A stretch of 64,000 bases of DNA from JACQZU01 sp041908165. GTDB taxonomy: Bacteria > Acidobacteriota > Holophagae > Holophagales > Holophagaceae. The DNA is taken from assembly GCA_041908165.1 (NCBI GenBank), contig JAYRFV010000184.1, positions 1 to 64,000 on the forward strand, read 5' to 3'. Under the pieces are notes generated by a model. That model did not search any database, was not told the DNA's origin, and saw nothing but the letters and a program-made list of their open reading frames with translations. How positions within the stretch are numbered: position 1 is the stretch's first letter; every line of letters starts with the position of its first letter. A program made the translations under genes and the position numbers. Of the stretch, positions 52,865 through 60,899 are shown piece after piece.

Positions 52865-53284
52865 GGAGACCTCCTCTAGGGTGTTGGGTGGATGTTCGAC
52901 CGATCCTCTCAAGTCACCCCGTGAGTCGTCAATCGTTTTATTAATAGCTCAGTCTTGGCCGGTTAACGCAATCCGCTGCCCTTAGCAACGGTCGAACCCG
53001 CTCACTGGAGGGACACCGGTTGGAGGATCCGCGCCTCGGCGTGGTCCTCGGCTTGATCGAGAAATCAGCCCAGGAGAGCCACTCGCGCCTGGCTGCAGGC
53101 CTCCAACAGGGGATGGAATCCCGTCTGGCTCCACGGGGCCCCATCCCAATGCAGCAGCGCCCGCCGGGGCGGGCGCTGTGGTGTGGTGTTTCGCGGATGC
53201 TGCCGGTCCACCTTCCCGGCCTCCGCTTCGCGGATACCCGGTCGCGGCCAAGCAGGGTCCTGGTCCGCTCGGTTGCGGTCGCCG
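52865..53284. other. 420-bp non-coding region with AT-rich promoter patch and RDD 3' repeat
   Basis: No gene is supported. 52931-52950 is the most AT-rich spot for several kilobases and probably belongs to the promoter of the secreted protein at 52286-52864. The part 53191-53240 repeats the 3' flank of the FHA-RDD gene (see that repeat entry). A 93-codon open frame at 53020-53301 has no ribosome site and unlikely composition. Confidence 0.5.
53191..53240. repeat. 3'-flank repeat of RDD genes, copy 1
   Basis: About 45-50 bp that align with 53771-53817, with one 4-bp gap. The shared core is a small hairpin (CCGC-TTC-GCGG) and a strand reading GKVDR-like on the minus frame. It lies about 45 bp beyond the stop of the RDD gene. 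The second copy is at the same distance beyond the FHA-RDD gene, so gene and flank seem to have been duplicated together. Confidence 0.6.
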
Positions 53285-53728
53285 CTATCGATCCACCTTG
53301 ATCACTTCCGACTTGGCGATCATGTCGCTGAGGCTGATGCGCTCGTCGCCCTTCACCGCCAGGACGATCAGGTTCAGCGCGAAGAAGTTGCCGAACTGGC
53401 GCAGGATGGCGGGGCCCAGCTCAAGCCGGCCCTGGGGGTTGCCCTCCGGAACCACGCGCAGCTTCATCACCTTCTTGCCGATGCTGGCGCCGTGCTTGCT
53501 GACGGTCCAGGGGATGAAGAAGAAGTAGTAGCCGAGCTGCACGAGGAAGTTGAGCGGCATCAGGATGCAGCCCAGGAAGGGGATCACCGACAGCACCATG
53601 AAGCAGATCGAGATGATGACCGAAGGCACCGCGTCGATCAGCACGGCGATGAGCCGGTTGACCAGATCGCCACGTTCACCGAGGGGCTGGGCGTCATCGG
53701 GGATGGGGGGCAGAAGGGTGCCGAGCAT
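53285..53728 (-). CDS. RDD-family membrane protein
   Basis: A 147-residue protein that consists only of the RDD domain: GERGDLVNRLIAVLIDAVP, two to three TM segments (SVIISICFMVLSVIPFLGC, LVQLGYYFFFIPW), the loop GASIGKKVMKLRVVPEGNP, and a C-terminal KVDR. The name-giving Arg/Asp/Asp pattern is present (LVNRLIAVLID). RDD proteins are small membrane proteins, some linked to ion transport; the function of most is unknown. It closely resembles the RDD part of the FHA-RDD protein upstream and lies 134 bp after that gene on the same strand. The N terminus PPIPDDAQPLGERGD matches the linker of the FHA-RDD protein. Confidence 0.85.
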   Translation of the reverse strand: MLGTLLPPIPDDAQPLGERGDLVNRLIAVLIDAVPSVIISICFMVLSVIPFLGCILMPLNFLVQLGYYFFFIPWTVSKHGASIGKKVMKLRVVPEGNPQGRLELGPAILRQFGNFFALNLIVLAVKGDERISLSDMIAKSEVIKVDR

Positions 53729-53770
53729 GGGATTCTCCAGGAATGGACGCGGCGGGCGTCCGAAGGGTGT

Positions 53771-53817
53771 TCGCGGCTACCGGTCGACCTTCTCGGAATC
53801 CGCTGTGCGGATACGCG
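53771..53817. repeat. 3'-flank repeat of RDD genes, copy 2
   Basis: Counterpart of 53191-53240, located 46 bp beyond the FHA-RDD stop. It contains a perfect 6-bp hairpin ATCCGC-TGT-GCGGAT, and on the minus strand it reads EKVDR before a TAG, a likely vestige of an RDD gene end. Confidence 0.6.
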
Positions 53818-53862
53818 AGACACGTTGAGGTGGCTGGGCGGGGCGGCAAGGGTGCATCGGCA

Positions 53863-55083
53863 CTACCGATCCACTTTGATGACGATGGTCTTGGTGATCA
53901 TGTCGTGCACCGCCTTGCGCTCGGCGCCGAAGACCAGCAGGTAGCCGATCGTGAAGTTCAGGATGTGGCAGATCTGGCGCACGATCGCCTGGCCGAAGGT
54001 GAGCCGGCCGTAGGGGTTGTCCTCGGGGACGATGCGCAGCTTCATCATCTTCTTGCCGGGGGTGGCGCCGAACTTGGACACCCACATCGGCATCAGGTAC
54101 CAGGCGTAGCCGAGCACCACCACCAGCTGGAGGATGCTGAGCAGGCAACCGCCGATCAGGCCCACGCCCGGGATCTGGCCGACGATGAAGCTGAGCACCA
54201 TGAACACGATCACGATGACGAAGATCGGAACCGAGTCGATCAGCATGGCCAGCAGGCGGGTGACGAAGTCTCCGCGCTCGCCGGTGGGCTGGGCGTCGTC
54301 GGGGACCGGCGGCAGCCAGCTGGCCATGAAGCCGCCTCCGCCCGCGGCGGCCGCAGCGGCGCCTGGATTGGTGAACTCGCCGAACGCGCGCGGCGCGGCC
54401 GGGGCCGGTGCGGGGGGCCGCGGCCGGCCCACATGCTCGGCGGTCGGGGGCGGCACTGGCGGCGGCGTGTAGACCGGCGCAGGCGCGGCCTGCATGGGCG
54501 CGGCCTGCGCAGGCGCGGCCTGCATGGGCGGGGGCGGCGGTGCGGCCACCGGCATCGGCGGAGGCGTCGCTGCGACCGGCACAGGTGCGGCCTGCACAGG
54601 TGCGGCCTGCACAGGTGCGGCCTGCACTGGTGGGGGCGGCGGTGCGGCCACCGGCATCGCCGGCGGCGCCATCGGCGTGGACGGGCTGAGGGGCATCCCG
54701 TCCGGGCCCTGCGCCGCGGCGACCTCGTCGGCGCTCATCCGCACCGTGCCGCCGGGGACCACCGCGCCGGTGCGCACCGCCACGGTGGCGCCCTGGGGTT
54801 CCGGGTCCACGAAGGTGACGTGGATCTGGCCGAGGGTGAGCCGGTCGCCGTCGCGCAGGGCGGCGGTCTGCACCCGGCTGCCGTTGACCAGCACGCCGTT
54901 GCTGCTCTGCAGGTCCTGGATCTCGTAGCCGACCGGGCCCTTGCGGATCACGCAGTGGTGCCGGGAGACGCTGGGGTCGGCCAGCCGCAGGGTGTTGTCG
55001 AGTTCGCGCCCGATGTGGATCTCGGTGTCGACCAGATCGAATTCGCGGACGCCCGCGCTCTCCTGGACCAGCAGCTTCGCCAT
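53863..55083 (-). CDS. FHA-RDD fusion membrane protein
   Basis: A 406-residue protein. The N-terminal FHA domain (about 1-95: IHIGRELDNTLRLADPSVS, RHHCVIRKG, QSSNGVLVNGSRV) is followed by a Pro/Ala/Gln-rich linker of about 120 residues with QAAPVQAAP repeats, and a C-terminal RDD domain with three to four TM segments (about 275-400: FVTRLLAMLIDSVPIFVIV, GYAWYLMPMWVSKFG, GATPGKKMMKLRIVPEDNP). The FHA domain should bind phosphothreonine in the cytoplasm and so connect the membrane part to Ser/Thr-kinase signalling. A good promoter (TTGCAT-17-TACACT) lies at 55116-55144. The MglA-like GTPase gene is divergent. The small RDD gene follows on the same strand and may be co-transcribed. Confidence 0.92.
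   Translation of the reverse strand: MAKLLVQESAGVREFDLVDTEIHIGRELDNTLRLADPSVSRHHCVIRKGPVGYEIQDLQSSNGVLVNGSRVQTAALRDGDRLTLGQIHVTFVDPEPQGATVAVRTGAVVPGGTVRMSADEVAAAQGPDGMPLSPSTPMAPPAMPVAAPPPPPVQAAPVQAAPVQAAPVPVAATPPPMPVAAPPPPPMQAAPAQAAPMQAAPAPVYTPPPVPPPTAEHVGRPRPPAPAPAAPRAFGEFTNPGAAAAAAGGGGFMASWLPPVPDDAQPTGERGDFVTRLLAMLIDSVPIFVIVIVFMVLSFIVGQIPGVGLIGGCLLSILQLVVVLGYAWYLMPMWVSKFGATPGKKMMKLRIVPEDNPYGRLTFGQAIVRQICHILNFTIGYLLVFGAERKAVHDMITKTIVIKVDR
54579..54631 (-). repeat. Tandem 15-nt repeat in linker of the FHA-RDD gene
   Basis: Near-perfect copies of a 15-nt unit (CGGCCTGCACAGGTG) encode the AAPVQ repeats of the linker. A related, diverged block lies at about 54480-54540. Copy number may vary between strains. 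Confidence 0.7.
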
Positions 55084-55115
55084 GGCTTCCTCGTGGGTGT
55101 CTGGATCGTCGGACC

Positions 55116-55144
55116 AGTGTAGGCAGGAGGCAGAGGCAATGCAA
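55116..55144 (-). promoter_or_regulatory. Sigma70-type promoter of the FHA-RDD gene
   Basis: On the minus strand TTGCAT (55144-55139) and TACACT (55121-55116) are separated by 17 bp, 33 bp before the ATG at 55083. This is one of the two best promoter matches in the window. Confidence 0.6.
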
Positions 55145-55223
55145 ATTCCCTGATTCTTCCTGGCTTGACCTCCGTTCGGGAGTGGAGGAACCTAGGCCGA
55201 TTCCCCGCGCGCCCGGAGGCGGC

Positions 55224-56102
55224 ATGGTTCTCTTCAACGCAGCCACCAAGGAGTTGACGGCGAAGATCGTCTACTACGGCCCCGGCCTCTGCGGCAAGAC
55301 GACCAACCTGCAGCACATCTACGACAGCCTCCCGGGCGATGGCCGCGGCAAGATGCTGAGCCTGGCCACCCAGACCGACCGCACCCTGTTCTTCGACTTC
55401 CTGCCCATCGAGCTGGGCACGATTCGCGGCATGAAGACGCGCATCCAGCTCTACACGGTGCCCGGCCAGGTCTTCTACGACGCCACCCGCAAGCTGGTGC
55501 TGCGGGGCGCGGATGGCGTGGTGTTCGTGGCGGACTCCCAGGCGCCGGCCGTGGAATCCAACAAGGAGAGCTTCCAGAACCTGATCGAGAACCTGCGCGA
55601 GCAGGGCGCCGACCTGGAGAAGATGCCCCACGTCATCCAGTGGAACAAGCGCGACACCCCCAATGCGCTGCCGATCGAGGTCCTGAACGCCGAGATCAAC
55701 CGCTTCAAGTGCCCCACCTTCGGCGCCAGCGCCATCAAGGGGGAGGGCGTCCGCGAGACCCTCCAGGGCGTTGCCAAGCTCGTCCTGCAGCACCTCTCCG
55801 AGAAGTACGGCGGCGGCCAGGCGCTGGAGACGCCGCAGATCCTGCCACCGGCGCTGGCGCCCGCCCCGGCGGCCCGGCAGGTCGAGGAGGAGGCCCACAA
55901 GCCCCTCGAGGTCGAGGAGATCAGCGCCGGGGAACTGCTCGAGGAACTCGAGGACATCCCGCACGAACCCGGCCCCGCGGCGGCCGTCCCGGAGCCGCAC
56001 CCGCCCCGCACGAGCACGGTGGAGGTCCCGGTGGTGCTCGACCGCAGCCTCTTCAGCGGCGACGGCCCGGTGGAGATCCGCCTCAAGCTCTACATCAAGT
56101 AG
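55224..56102 (+). CDS. MglA-like small GTPase with C-terminal extension
   Basis: A 292-residue protein. The first 190 residues are an MglA/Ras-like G domain: KIVYYGPGLCGKTTNLQHI (P-loop), QTDRTLFFDFLPIELG (switch I region), YTVPGQVFYDATRKLVLRG (switch II, PGQ), IQWNKRDT (NKxD), GASAIKGEGV. The added C-terminal 100 residues are Pro/Glu-rich with a short beta-like end (PVEIRLKLYIK) not found in M. xanthus MglA. MglA sets cell polarity and motility direction, with MglB as its activator; no MglB is adjacent. The ATG at 55224 follows GGAGG. It is divergent from the FHA-RDD gene, an arrangement that suggests shared control. Confidence 0.92.
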   Translation: MVLFNAATKELTAKIVYYGPGLCGKTTNLQHIYDSLPGDGRGKMLSLATQTDRTLFFDFLPIELGTIRGMKTRIQLYTVPGQVFYDATRKLVLRGADGVVFVADSQAPAVESNKESFQNLIENLREQGADLEKMPHVIQWNKRDTPNALPIEVLNAEINRFKCPTFGASAIKGEGVRETLQGVAKLVLQHLSEKYGGGQALETPQILPPALAPAPAARQVEEEAHKPLEVEEISAGELLEELEDIPHEPGPAAAVPEPHPPRTSTVEVPVVLDRSLFSGDGPVEIRLKLYIK

Positions 56103-56156
56103 GTCGGGCCTCCCGGCCGGCGGCCGCTTTCTGCTGCATGCGCCGGGCGGCTGGGG

Positions 56157-56162
56157 GATAAT
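56157..56162 (+). promoter_or_regulatory. -10 element before the thioredoxin-like gene
   Basis: GATAAT in the 105-bp gap after the GTPase gene, giving a leader of about 38 nt before the ATG at 56208. The upstream CTGCAT is a poor -35. Confidence 0.35.
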
Positions 56163-56207
56163 GGCGGCTGGTTGTTTGCGAACCGCCCGCTCCCGCCGGA
56201 GGACCCG

Positions 56208-57749
56208 ATGAGACCGCTCCCGTCCCTGCTGTACGGTGCCCTTTCCGCGGCCATCCTGTCCGCGGCCCTGCTGGCGCAGCCGGCCCAGCCGCCGGAGGTG
56301 AAGGAGCTGCAGGCCGCCCAGGCGCTGGCCGACCCCGCCGCCCGGCTGCGGGAGCTGGAGCGGATCCTCGCGGCCCATCCCGGCAGCACCCTCAAGCCAT
56401 TGATCGAGTCCCAGATCGCCGGGCTGCGGGTCAGCCTCGCCACGACCCTCGAGGAGATCCTCGCCATCCAGCAGAAGGCCCTGGCCACCGCCAGCGGATC
56501 CGGGTTCGTGACCGGGCCCGGCTCCGCGGCCCGGCAGATCCTGGACCACCCGAAGCTGGCCTCCTTCGACAAGGGCAAGGTGCTCGCGGCGGTGCAGGCC
56601 TACCGCGACCAGGGACGGAAGGCCGCCGCCGATCCCGCCGTCGCGGCCGCCACCGAGGAGCGCACCCGCGAGTACCTGCCGATGATGGCCGGCGACCTGG
56701 AGGTGCTGCTCGCCCGCGCCCAGACCCACGCAGGGGAGCCCGCCAAGGCGCTGGCCACCCTCGAGGCCTACGCCAAGGCCGACGGCGTCGCCGGCGGCGC
56801 CTACCACCTGGCGCGGGCGGACGCCTTCGAGGCCCTCAAGCGCCCGAAGGACGCCTACGAGGCCCTGGTGGGCGCCGCCCTGGAAAACCACCGGGAGGGG
56901 CATAAGCGGGCCAAGGAGGCCTACGGCCGGCTGCAGGGGAAGGAGGAGGGCTTCGAGGCCATGCTCGACGCCCGCCGCAAGGAACTGCCCTTCCACCCGT
57001 CGCCGGTGAAGCCCGGCCCCGCCTGGAAGGGCAAGGCCGTGCTCGCGGAGCTCTTCACCGGCTCGGAGTGCCCGCCCTGCGTGGCCGCCGACCTGGCCGT
57101 CGACGGCCTGCTCGAGTCGCATCCGCCCGCCACCCTGGTGGTGCTCGAGTACCACCTGCCCATCCCCGGGCCGGACCCGATGATGAACCCTGCCAGCAAG
57201 CAGCGTCAGGAATACTACGGCGTCAACAGCACCCCGACCCTGTTCTTCGACGGCCAGGACAAGCTCACCGGCGGCGGCGGCCGCAGCCTGGCCTCGGCGA
57301 AGTACAGGCAGGTCGCGGCGAAGGTCGCGGCGCGCGTCGACGCCGAGCCCGGCGCCGCCCTGAAGGTGGCGGGGACCCGCAAGGGGGAGGTCGTGGAGGC
57401 CGCGGTCGACCTGGGCACGCCGGTCCCCGACGCCACCTACCACCTCGCGCTGGTGCAGCCCGCGCAGGAGCACAAGGGCGGCAACAAGGTCCTGGTCCAC
57501 AAGATGGTCGTGCGCGACCTGCTGACCCTGGCGCCGGCGGCCCGCACGGCCGCCTTCGACCTGGCCGCCTCGGAGAAGGCCACCGACGCCTACCTCACCG
57601 ACTTCGAGAAGACCAGCACCCGGTTCAAGGGATTCACCTTCCCGGTCCGCCGCCACGCGATCGCCCGCGAGGGCCTGAAGCTGGTGCTGTGGGCCCAGGA
57701 CAAGATCAGCCACCGGGTCCTGCAGGCGGTGCAGGCCGACGTCAAGTAG
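56208..57749 (+). CDS. Exported protein with thioredoxin-like domain
   Basis: A 513-residue protein with a signal peptide (LLYGALSAAILSAALLAQP). A TPR-like helical half (about 25-265) is followed by a thioredoxin-fold part with an active-site motif CPPC (VLAELFTGSECPPCVAADL), a cis-Pro loop (GVNSTPTLFFDGQDKLTG) and a C-terminal beta-rich domain of about 130 residues (ALKVAGTRKGEVVEAAVDL). This looks like a periplasmic redoxin; the fused helical and beta modules may bind a partner. Related large TlpA-like proteins are common in soil bacteria. The ATG at 56208 follows CGGAGG. It precedes gltX by 147 bp that hold a hairpin. Confidence 0.82.
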   Translation: MRPLPSLLYGALSAAILSAALLAQPAQPPEVKELQAAQALADPAARLRELERILAAHPGSTLKPLIESQIAGLRVSLATTLEEILAIQQKALATASGSGFVTGPGSAARQILDHPKLASFDKGKVLAAVQAYRDQGRKAAADPAVAAATEERTREYLPMMAGDLEVLLARAQTHAGEPAKALATLEAYAKADGVAGGAYHLARADAFEALKRPKDAYEALVGAALENHREGHKRAKEAYGRLQGKEEGFEAMLDARRKELPFHPSPVKPGPAWKGKAVLAELFTGSECPPCVAADLAVDGLLESHPPATLVVLEYHLPIPGPDPMMNPASKQRQEYYGVNSTPTLFFDGQDKLTGGGGRSLASAKYRQVAAKVAARVDAEPGAALKVAGTRKGEVVEAAVDLGTPVPDATYHLALVQPAQEHKGGNKVLVHKMVVRDLLTLAPAARTAAFDLAASEKATDAYLTDFEKTSTRFKGFTFPVRRHAIAREGLKLVLWAQDKISHRVLQAVQADVK

Positions 57750-57781
57750 GCTGGAGGCCCGGGGCTCCAGGCCCTCCCGTT

Positions 57782-57801
57782 GCGGCCCCTCGCGGGGCCG
57801 C
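57782..57801 (+). terminator. GC-rich hairpin after the thioredoxin-like gene
   Basis: An 8-bp perfect stem (GCGGCCCC) with TCGC loop lies 33 bp after the stop at 57749. No T-run follows. The same gap holds an AGCCTCCAGCC-type short repeat (57838-57856) also seen at 35050-35070. Confidence 0.4.
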
Positions 57802-57896
57802 GCCTGCCCTTGCCTCCAGCCCTGCGCCCCGAGCCTTAAGCCTCGAGCCTCCAGCCCGGTTGCTGCACACTTACAACTTCCGCAGGAAAGGCCCCC

Positions 57897-59357
57897 ATGC
57901 CCCGCAAGGTCGTCACCCGCTTCGCCCCCAGCCCCACCGGCATGCTGCACATCGGCGGGGTGCGCACCGCGCTGTTCTGCTGGCTCTACGCCCGCAAGCA
58001 CGGCGGCACCTTCATCCTCCGGATCGAGGACACCGACCTCACCCGCAGCACCGACGACAACATCCGCATCATCGAGGAGGGCATGGCCTGGTGCGGCCTG
58101 GACTGGGACGAAGGGCCGGAGCCCGGCGACCCGGCGCGCTGGCGCGGCCCGCGCGGCCCCTACCGGCAGATGCAGCGCATGGACTCCCACTACCGGCCGG
58201 CCCTGGCGCAGCTGCTGGCGGAGGGCAAGGCCTACCGCTGCCGCTGCACCCGCGAGCAGCTCGACGCTGGACGCGCCGAGGCGGAGCGGGCCGGCCGCAT
58301 CTACCAGTACCCGGGCACCTGCCGGGAGGCCGGCCACGACGCCAGCGAGCCCTTCGCCATCCGGCTGAAGATGCCTCTGGGCCAGGAGCCCTGGCTGGAG
58401 GAGGGCGCCATCGTCCTGCGCGACCTGATCAAGGGCGAGCTGCGCTTCCCCGCCTCCAGTCTCGACGACTGGATCCTCGCCCGCACCGACGGCACGCCCA
58501 CCTACAACTTCTGCGTGGTGGTGGACGACACCTCCATGGAGGTCAGCCACGTCATCCGCGGCGACGACCACGTCGCCAACACCCCCAAGCAGATCGCCCT
58601 GTACCACGCCCTGGGCTTCGAGGCGCCGGTCTTCGCCCACGTGCCGATGATCCTGGGCAAGGACGGCGCCAAGCTCAGCAAGCGCCACGGCGCCACCAGC
58701 ATCACCGAGTACCAGGCGATGGGCTTCCTTCCCGCGGCGGTGCGGCTGGCGCTGGCGCGGCTGTCCTGGACCCCCAAGATCGCCGGGAAGGCCGTCGAGA
58801 CCGCCGAGGAGGAACTGCTCACCGATGCGCAGATGATCGAGCTGTTCGACCTGGAGGACTGCCAGAAGAGCCCGGCCCGCTTCGACATGGACAAGCTCAG
58901 CTGGATAAACCAGAAGCTCATCCAGCGCGCCGGCTGGCGCGAGCTGGAACCGCACCTGCGGCCCTTCCTGCCGGCCGCCTGGGAGGCCAGGCCGGATGAC
59001 TGGAAGGCCCTCGCCATCAGCTCCACCCAGAAGGGCAAGGGCCTGGTGGAGATGGCCGAGGCCCTGCGCTTCGCCTTCGAGCGGCCGGTGGAATTCGACG
59101 CCAAGGGGGTGGAGAAGTTCCTCGGCGAGCCGGTCAGGCCCGCCCTGCGGGAGCTGCTGGCCCTGTCCGACTACTCCCATGACGCCCTCGAGCAGGGCTT
59201 CAACGCCCTTCTCGAGCGCCATGGGCTCAAGCTCAAGGACCTGGCCCAGGCCCTGCGCGTGGCCCTCTGCGGACGGCCGGTCAGCCCGCCGATCTTCGAC
59301 ACCCTGGCCCTGCTGGGTCCTGCCGAGGTGGCGGCGAGGCTGGAGCGCTGGCTTTGA
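57897..59357 (+). CDS. gltX: Glutamyl-tRNA synthetase
   Basis: A 486-residue class I synthetase that charges tRNA-Glu (or, if non-discriminating, also tRNA-Gln). Motifs are HIGH (FAPSPTGMLHIGG) near the N terminus, RIEDTDLTRS, CRCTREQL, DDWILARTDGTPTYNFCVV, HVIRGDDHVANTPKQ and KMSKS (DGAKLSKRHG). The C-terminal anticodon-binding region is normal in length. It starts at ATG 57897 behind GGAAAGG. The next gene starts inside its stop (TTGA overlap). Discrimination between tRNA-Glu and tRNA-Gln cannot be read here because the relevant Arg/His positions need an alignment. Confidence 0.96.
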   Translation: MPRKVVTRFAPSPTGMLHIGGVRTALFCWLYARKHGGTFILRIEDTDLTRSTDDNIRIIEEGMAWCGLDWDEGPEPGDPARWRGPRGPYRQMQRMDSHYRPALAQLLAEGKAYRCRCTREQLDAGRAEAERAGRIYQYPGTCREAGHDASEPFAIRLKMPLGQEPWLEEGAIVLRDLIKGELRFPASSLDDWILARTDGTPTYNFCVVVDDTSMEVSHVIRGDDHVANTPKQIALYHALGFEAPVFAHVPMILGKDGAKLSKRHGATSITEYQAMGFLPAAVRLALARLSWTPKIAGKAVETAEEELLTDAQMIELFDLEDCQKSPARFDMDKLSWINQKLIQRAGWRELEPHLRPFLPAAWEARPDDWKALAISSTQKGKGLVEMAEALRFAFERPVEFDAKGVEKFLGEPVRPALRELLALSDYSHDALEQGFNALLERHGLKLKDLAQALRVALCGRPVSPPIFDTLALLGPAEVAARLERWL

Positions 59358-59713
59358 CCCTCGACGAATTCACCCAGATCACCCTGTCGGTCGTTGCCGA
59401 GGGCGGGATCGAGGCCTACGCCCCGACCATCATCGCGGGCGAGCAGGTCCGGGTCGTCCAGGGCATCCCCGAGGGCTACGACCACCGGCAGGCCATCCAG
59501 GAGGTCATCAAGCAGCAGGGGCTGGGCAACCAGGAGTACTTCTTCGGGGTCCGCTCGGGACCGCAGGAGATCACCACCGGCCACCACCTGCTCGGCTCGG
59601 TCCGGTTCCTCCGCATCCTGGGGCTCAGCCAGGGGTTCACCGTGGCGGCGGCGGAGCACTGCGCCTGGTGGGATCCCGGCCGGGCCGGGCAGGCCCCGGC
59701 CACCGAGCACTGA
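59354..59713 (+). CDS. Small hypothetical protein overlapping gltX stop
   Basis: A 119-residue soluble protein, MTLDEFTQITLSVVAEGGIE at the start and LLGSVRFLRILGLSQGFTV near the end. No family is recognised, and there is no TM segment or signal peptide. The start is TTG 59354, four bases into the gltX stop (TTGA), so translation would be coupled. An internal hydrophobic and charged pattern (QVRVVQGIPEGYDHRQAIQ) suggests a compact fold. Codon bias agrees with real coding. It sits between gltX and the complex I genes, 114 bp before nuoH. Confidence 0.65.
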   Translation: MTLDEFTQITLSVVAEGGIEAYAPTIIAGEQVRVVQGIPEGYDHRQAIQEVIKQQGLGNQEYFFGVRSGPQEITTGHHLLGSVRFLRILGLSQGFTVAAAEHCAWWDPGRAGQAPATEH

Positions 59714-59827
59714 CCCGCCCGCCGGGGGCAATTTCCGCTTGATGACCCCTGGGCCTGGAGACAGGGAGGGGGCCTCTGGTACCTTCAATGGGTTCGGTTG
59801 CGCGCCGAGCCTGCCTGGAAGCTGCCC

Positions 59828-60889
59828 ATGGACACCCTAGCCCGCCTGCTGCACGTCGCGCCGCCCATGGCATGGATGATCGTGAAGCTCCTCCTGGTCA
59901 TCGCCGGGGTGATGACCATCGCCGCCGTGCTGACCTGGGCCGAGCGCCGGGGATCCGCCATGATCCAGGACCGCATCGGCCCGAACCGCGCGGCCATCGG
60001 CGGGGTCACCGCCATCGGCCTGGTCCAGCTGGCCGCCGACGGCATCAAGTTCTTCCTGAAGGAGGACGTGGTCCCGCCCCACGCCAACCGGCTGCTGTTC
60101 ACGCTGGCGCCGGCCCTCGCCTTCATTCCCGCCCTGCTGGGCTTCGCGGTCATCCCCTTCGGCGCCAGCTTCACCTCGGGCGGGGTCGAGTACCACCTGA
60201 GCCTGCTCGATCCCGGCAACGGGATGGGCATGCTGTACCCGCTGGCGGTGGGCTCGGTGGCGGTCTACGGCGTCCTCACCGCCTCCTGGAGCAGCAACAA
60301 CAAGTGGGCCATCCTCGGCGGCATGCGCGCCGGCGCCAACATGGTCAGCTACGAGCTGGGCATGAGCCTGGCCGTGATCGCCGTCTTCGTGGCGGTGGGC
60401 GACTACGACCCGCACCGCATCGTTGCCGCCCAGGGCCCGCTCGGCTGGTTCTTCTGGCGGCAGCCGCTGGGATTCCTGGTGTTCTTCACCTGCATGTTCG
60501 CCGAGACCAACCGGCTGCCCTTTGACTTCGCCGAGGGCGAGAGCGAGATCGTCGCCGGCTTCCACACCGAGTACAGCTCGATGAAGTTCGCCCTGCTGCA
60601 GCTGGCGGAGTACATCCACATCGTCACCGCCTCGGCGCTGATCGTGACCCTCTACTTCGGCGGCTGGCAGGTCCCCTTCGTGGCCGCGCCGGGGGTCGCG
60701 CTCTCGGTGCTGGCCTTCCTGGCCAAGCTGGTGTTCTTCAGCTGCGTGTTCATCTGGGTGCGCTGGACGCTGCCGCGGTTCCGCTACGACCAGCTGATGT
60801 TCATGGGCTGGAAGGTGATGCTGCCCCTGTCCATGGCCAACCTGCTCCTCCAGGCGTGGCTGATCTACCGCCGCGCGTCCGGCATGTGA
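59828..60889 (+). CDS. nuoH: NADH-quinone oxidoreductase subunit H (NuoH)
   Basis: A 353-residue membrane subunit that links the peripheral arm of complex I to the proton-pumping arm and helps form the quinone site. Eight or nine hydrophobic segments are visible. The conserved loops are AERRGSAMIQDRIGPNRA and FAETNRLPFDFAEGESEIV with GFHTEYSS. The ATG at 59828 gives the normal family N terminus; an in-frame TTG at 59798 would add ten residues. It is the first visible gene of a nuoHIJKL run. The nuoA-G genes are not upstream in the window; gltX and a small ORF lie there instead. NuoI follows after 10 bp. Confidence 0.96.
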   Translation: MDTLARLLHVAPPMAWMIVKLLLVIAGVMTIAAVLTWAERRGSAMIQDRIGPNRAAIGGVTAIGLVQLAADGIKFFLKEDVVPPHANRLLFTLAPALAFIPALLGFAVIPFGASFTSGGVEYHLSLLDPGNGMGMLYPLAVGSVAVYGVLTASWSSNNKWAILGGMRAGANMVSYELGMSLAVIAVFVAVGDYDPHRIVAAQGPLGWFFWRQPLGFLVFFTCMFAETNRLPFDFAEGESEIVAGFHTEYSSMKFALLQLAEYIHIVTASALIVTLYFGGWQVPFVAAPGVALSVLAFLAKLVFFSCVFIWVRWTLPRFRYDQLMFMGWKVMLPLSMANLLLQAWLIYRRASGM

Positions 60890-60899
60890 GGGAGTGACC

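Noticed and set aside
53020..53301. Possible 93-codon gene on the plus strand
   Set aside because: No ribosome-binding site, no recognisable product and overlap with the RDD 3' repeat and stop.
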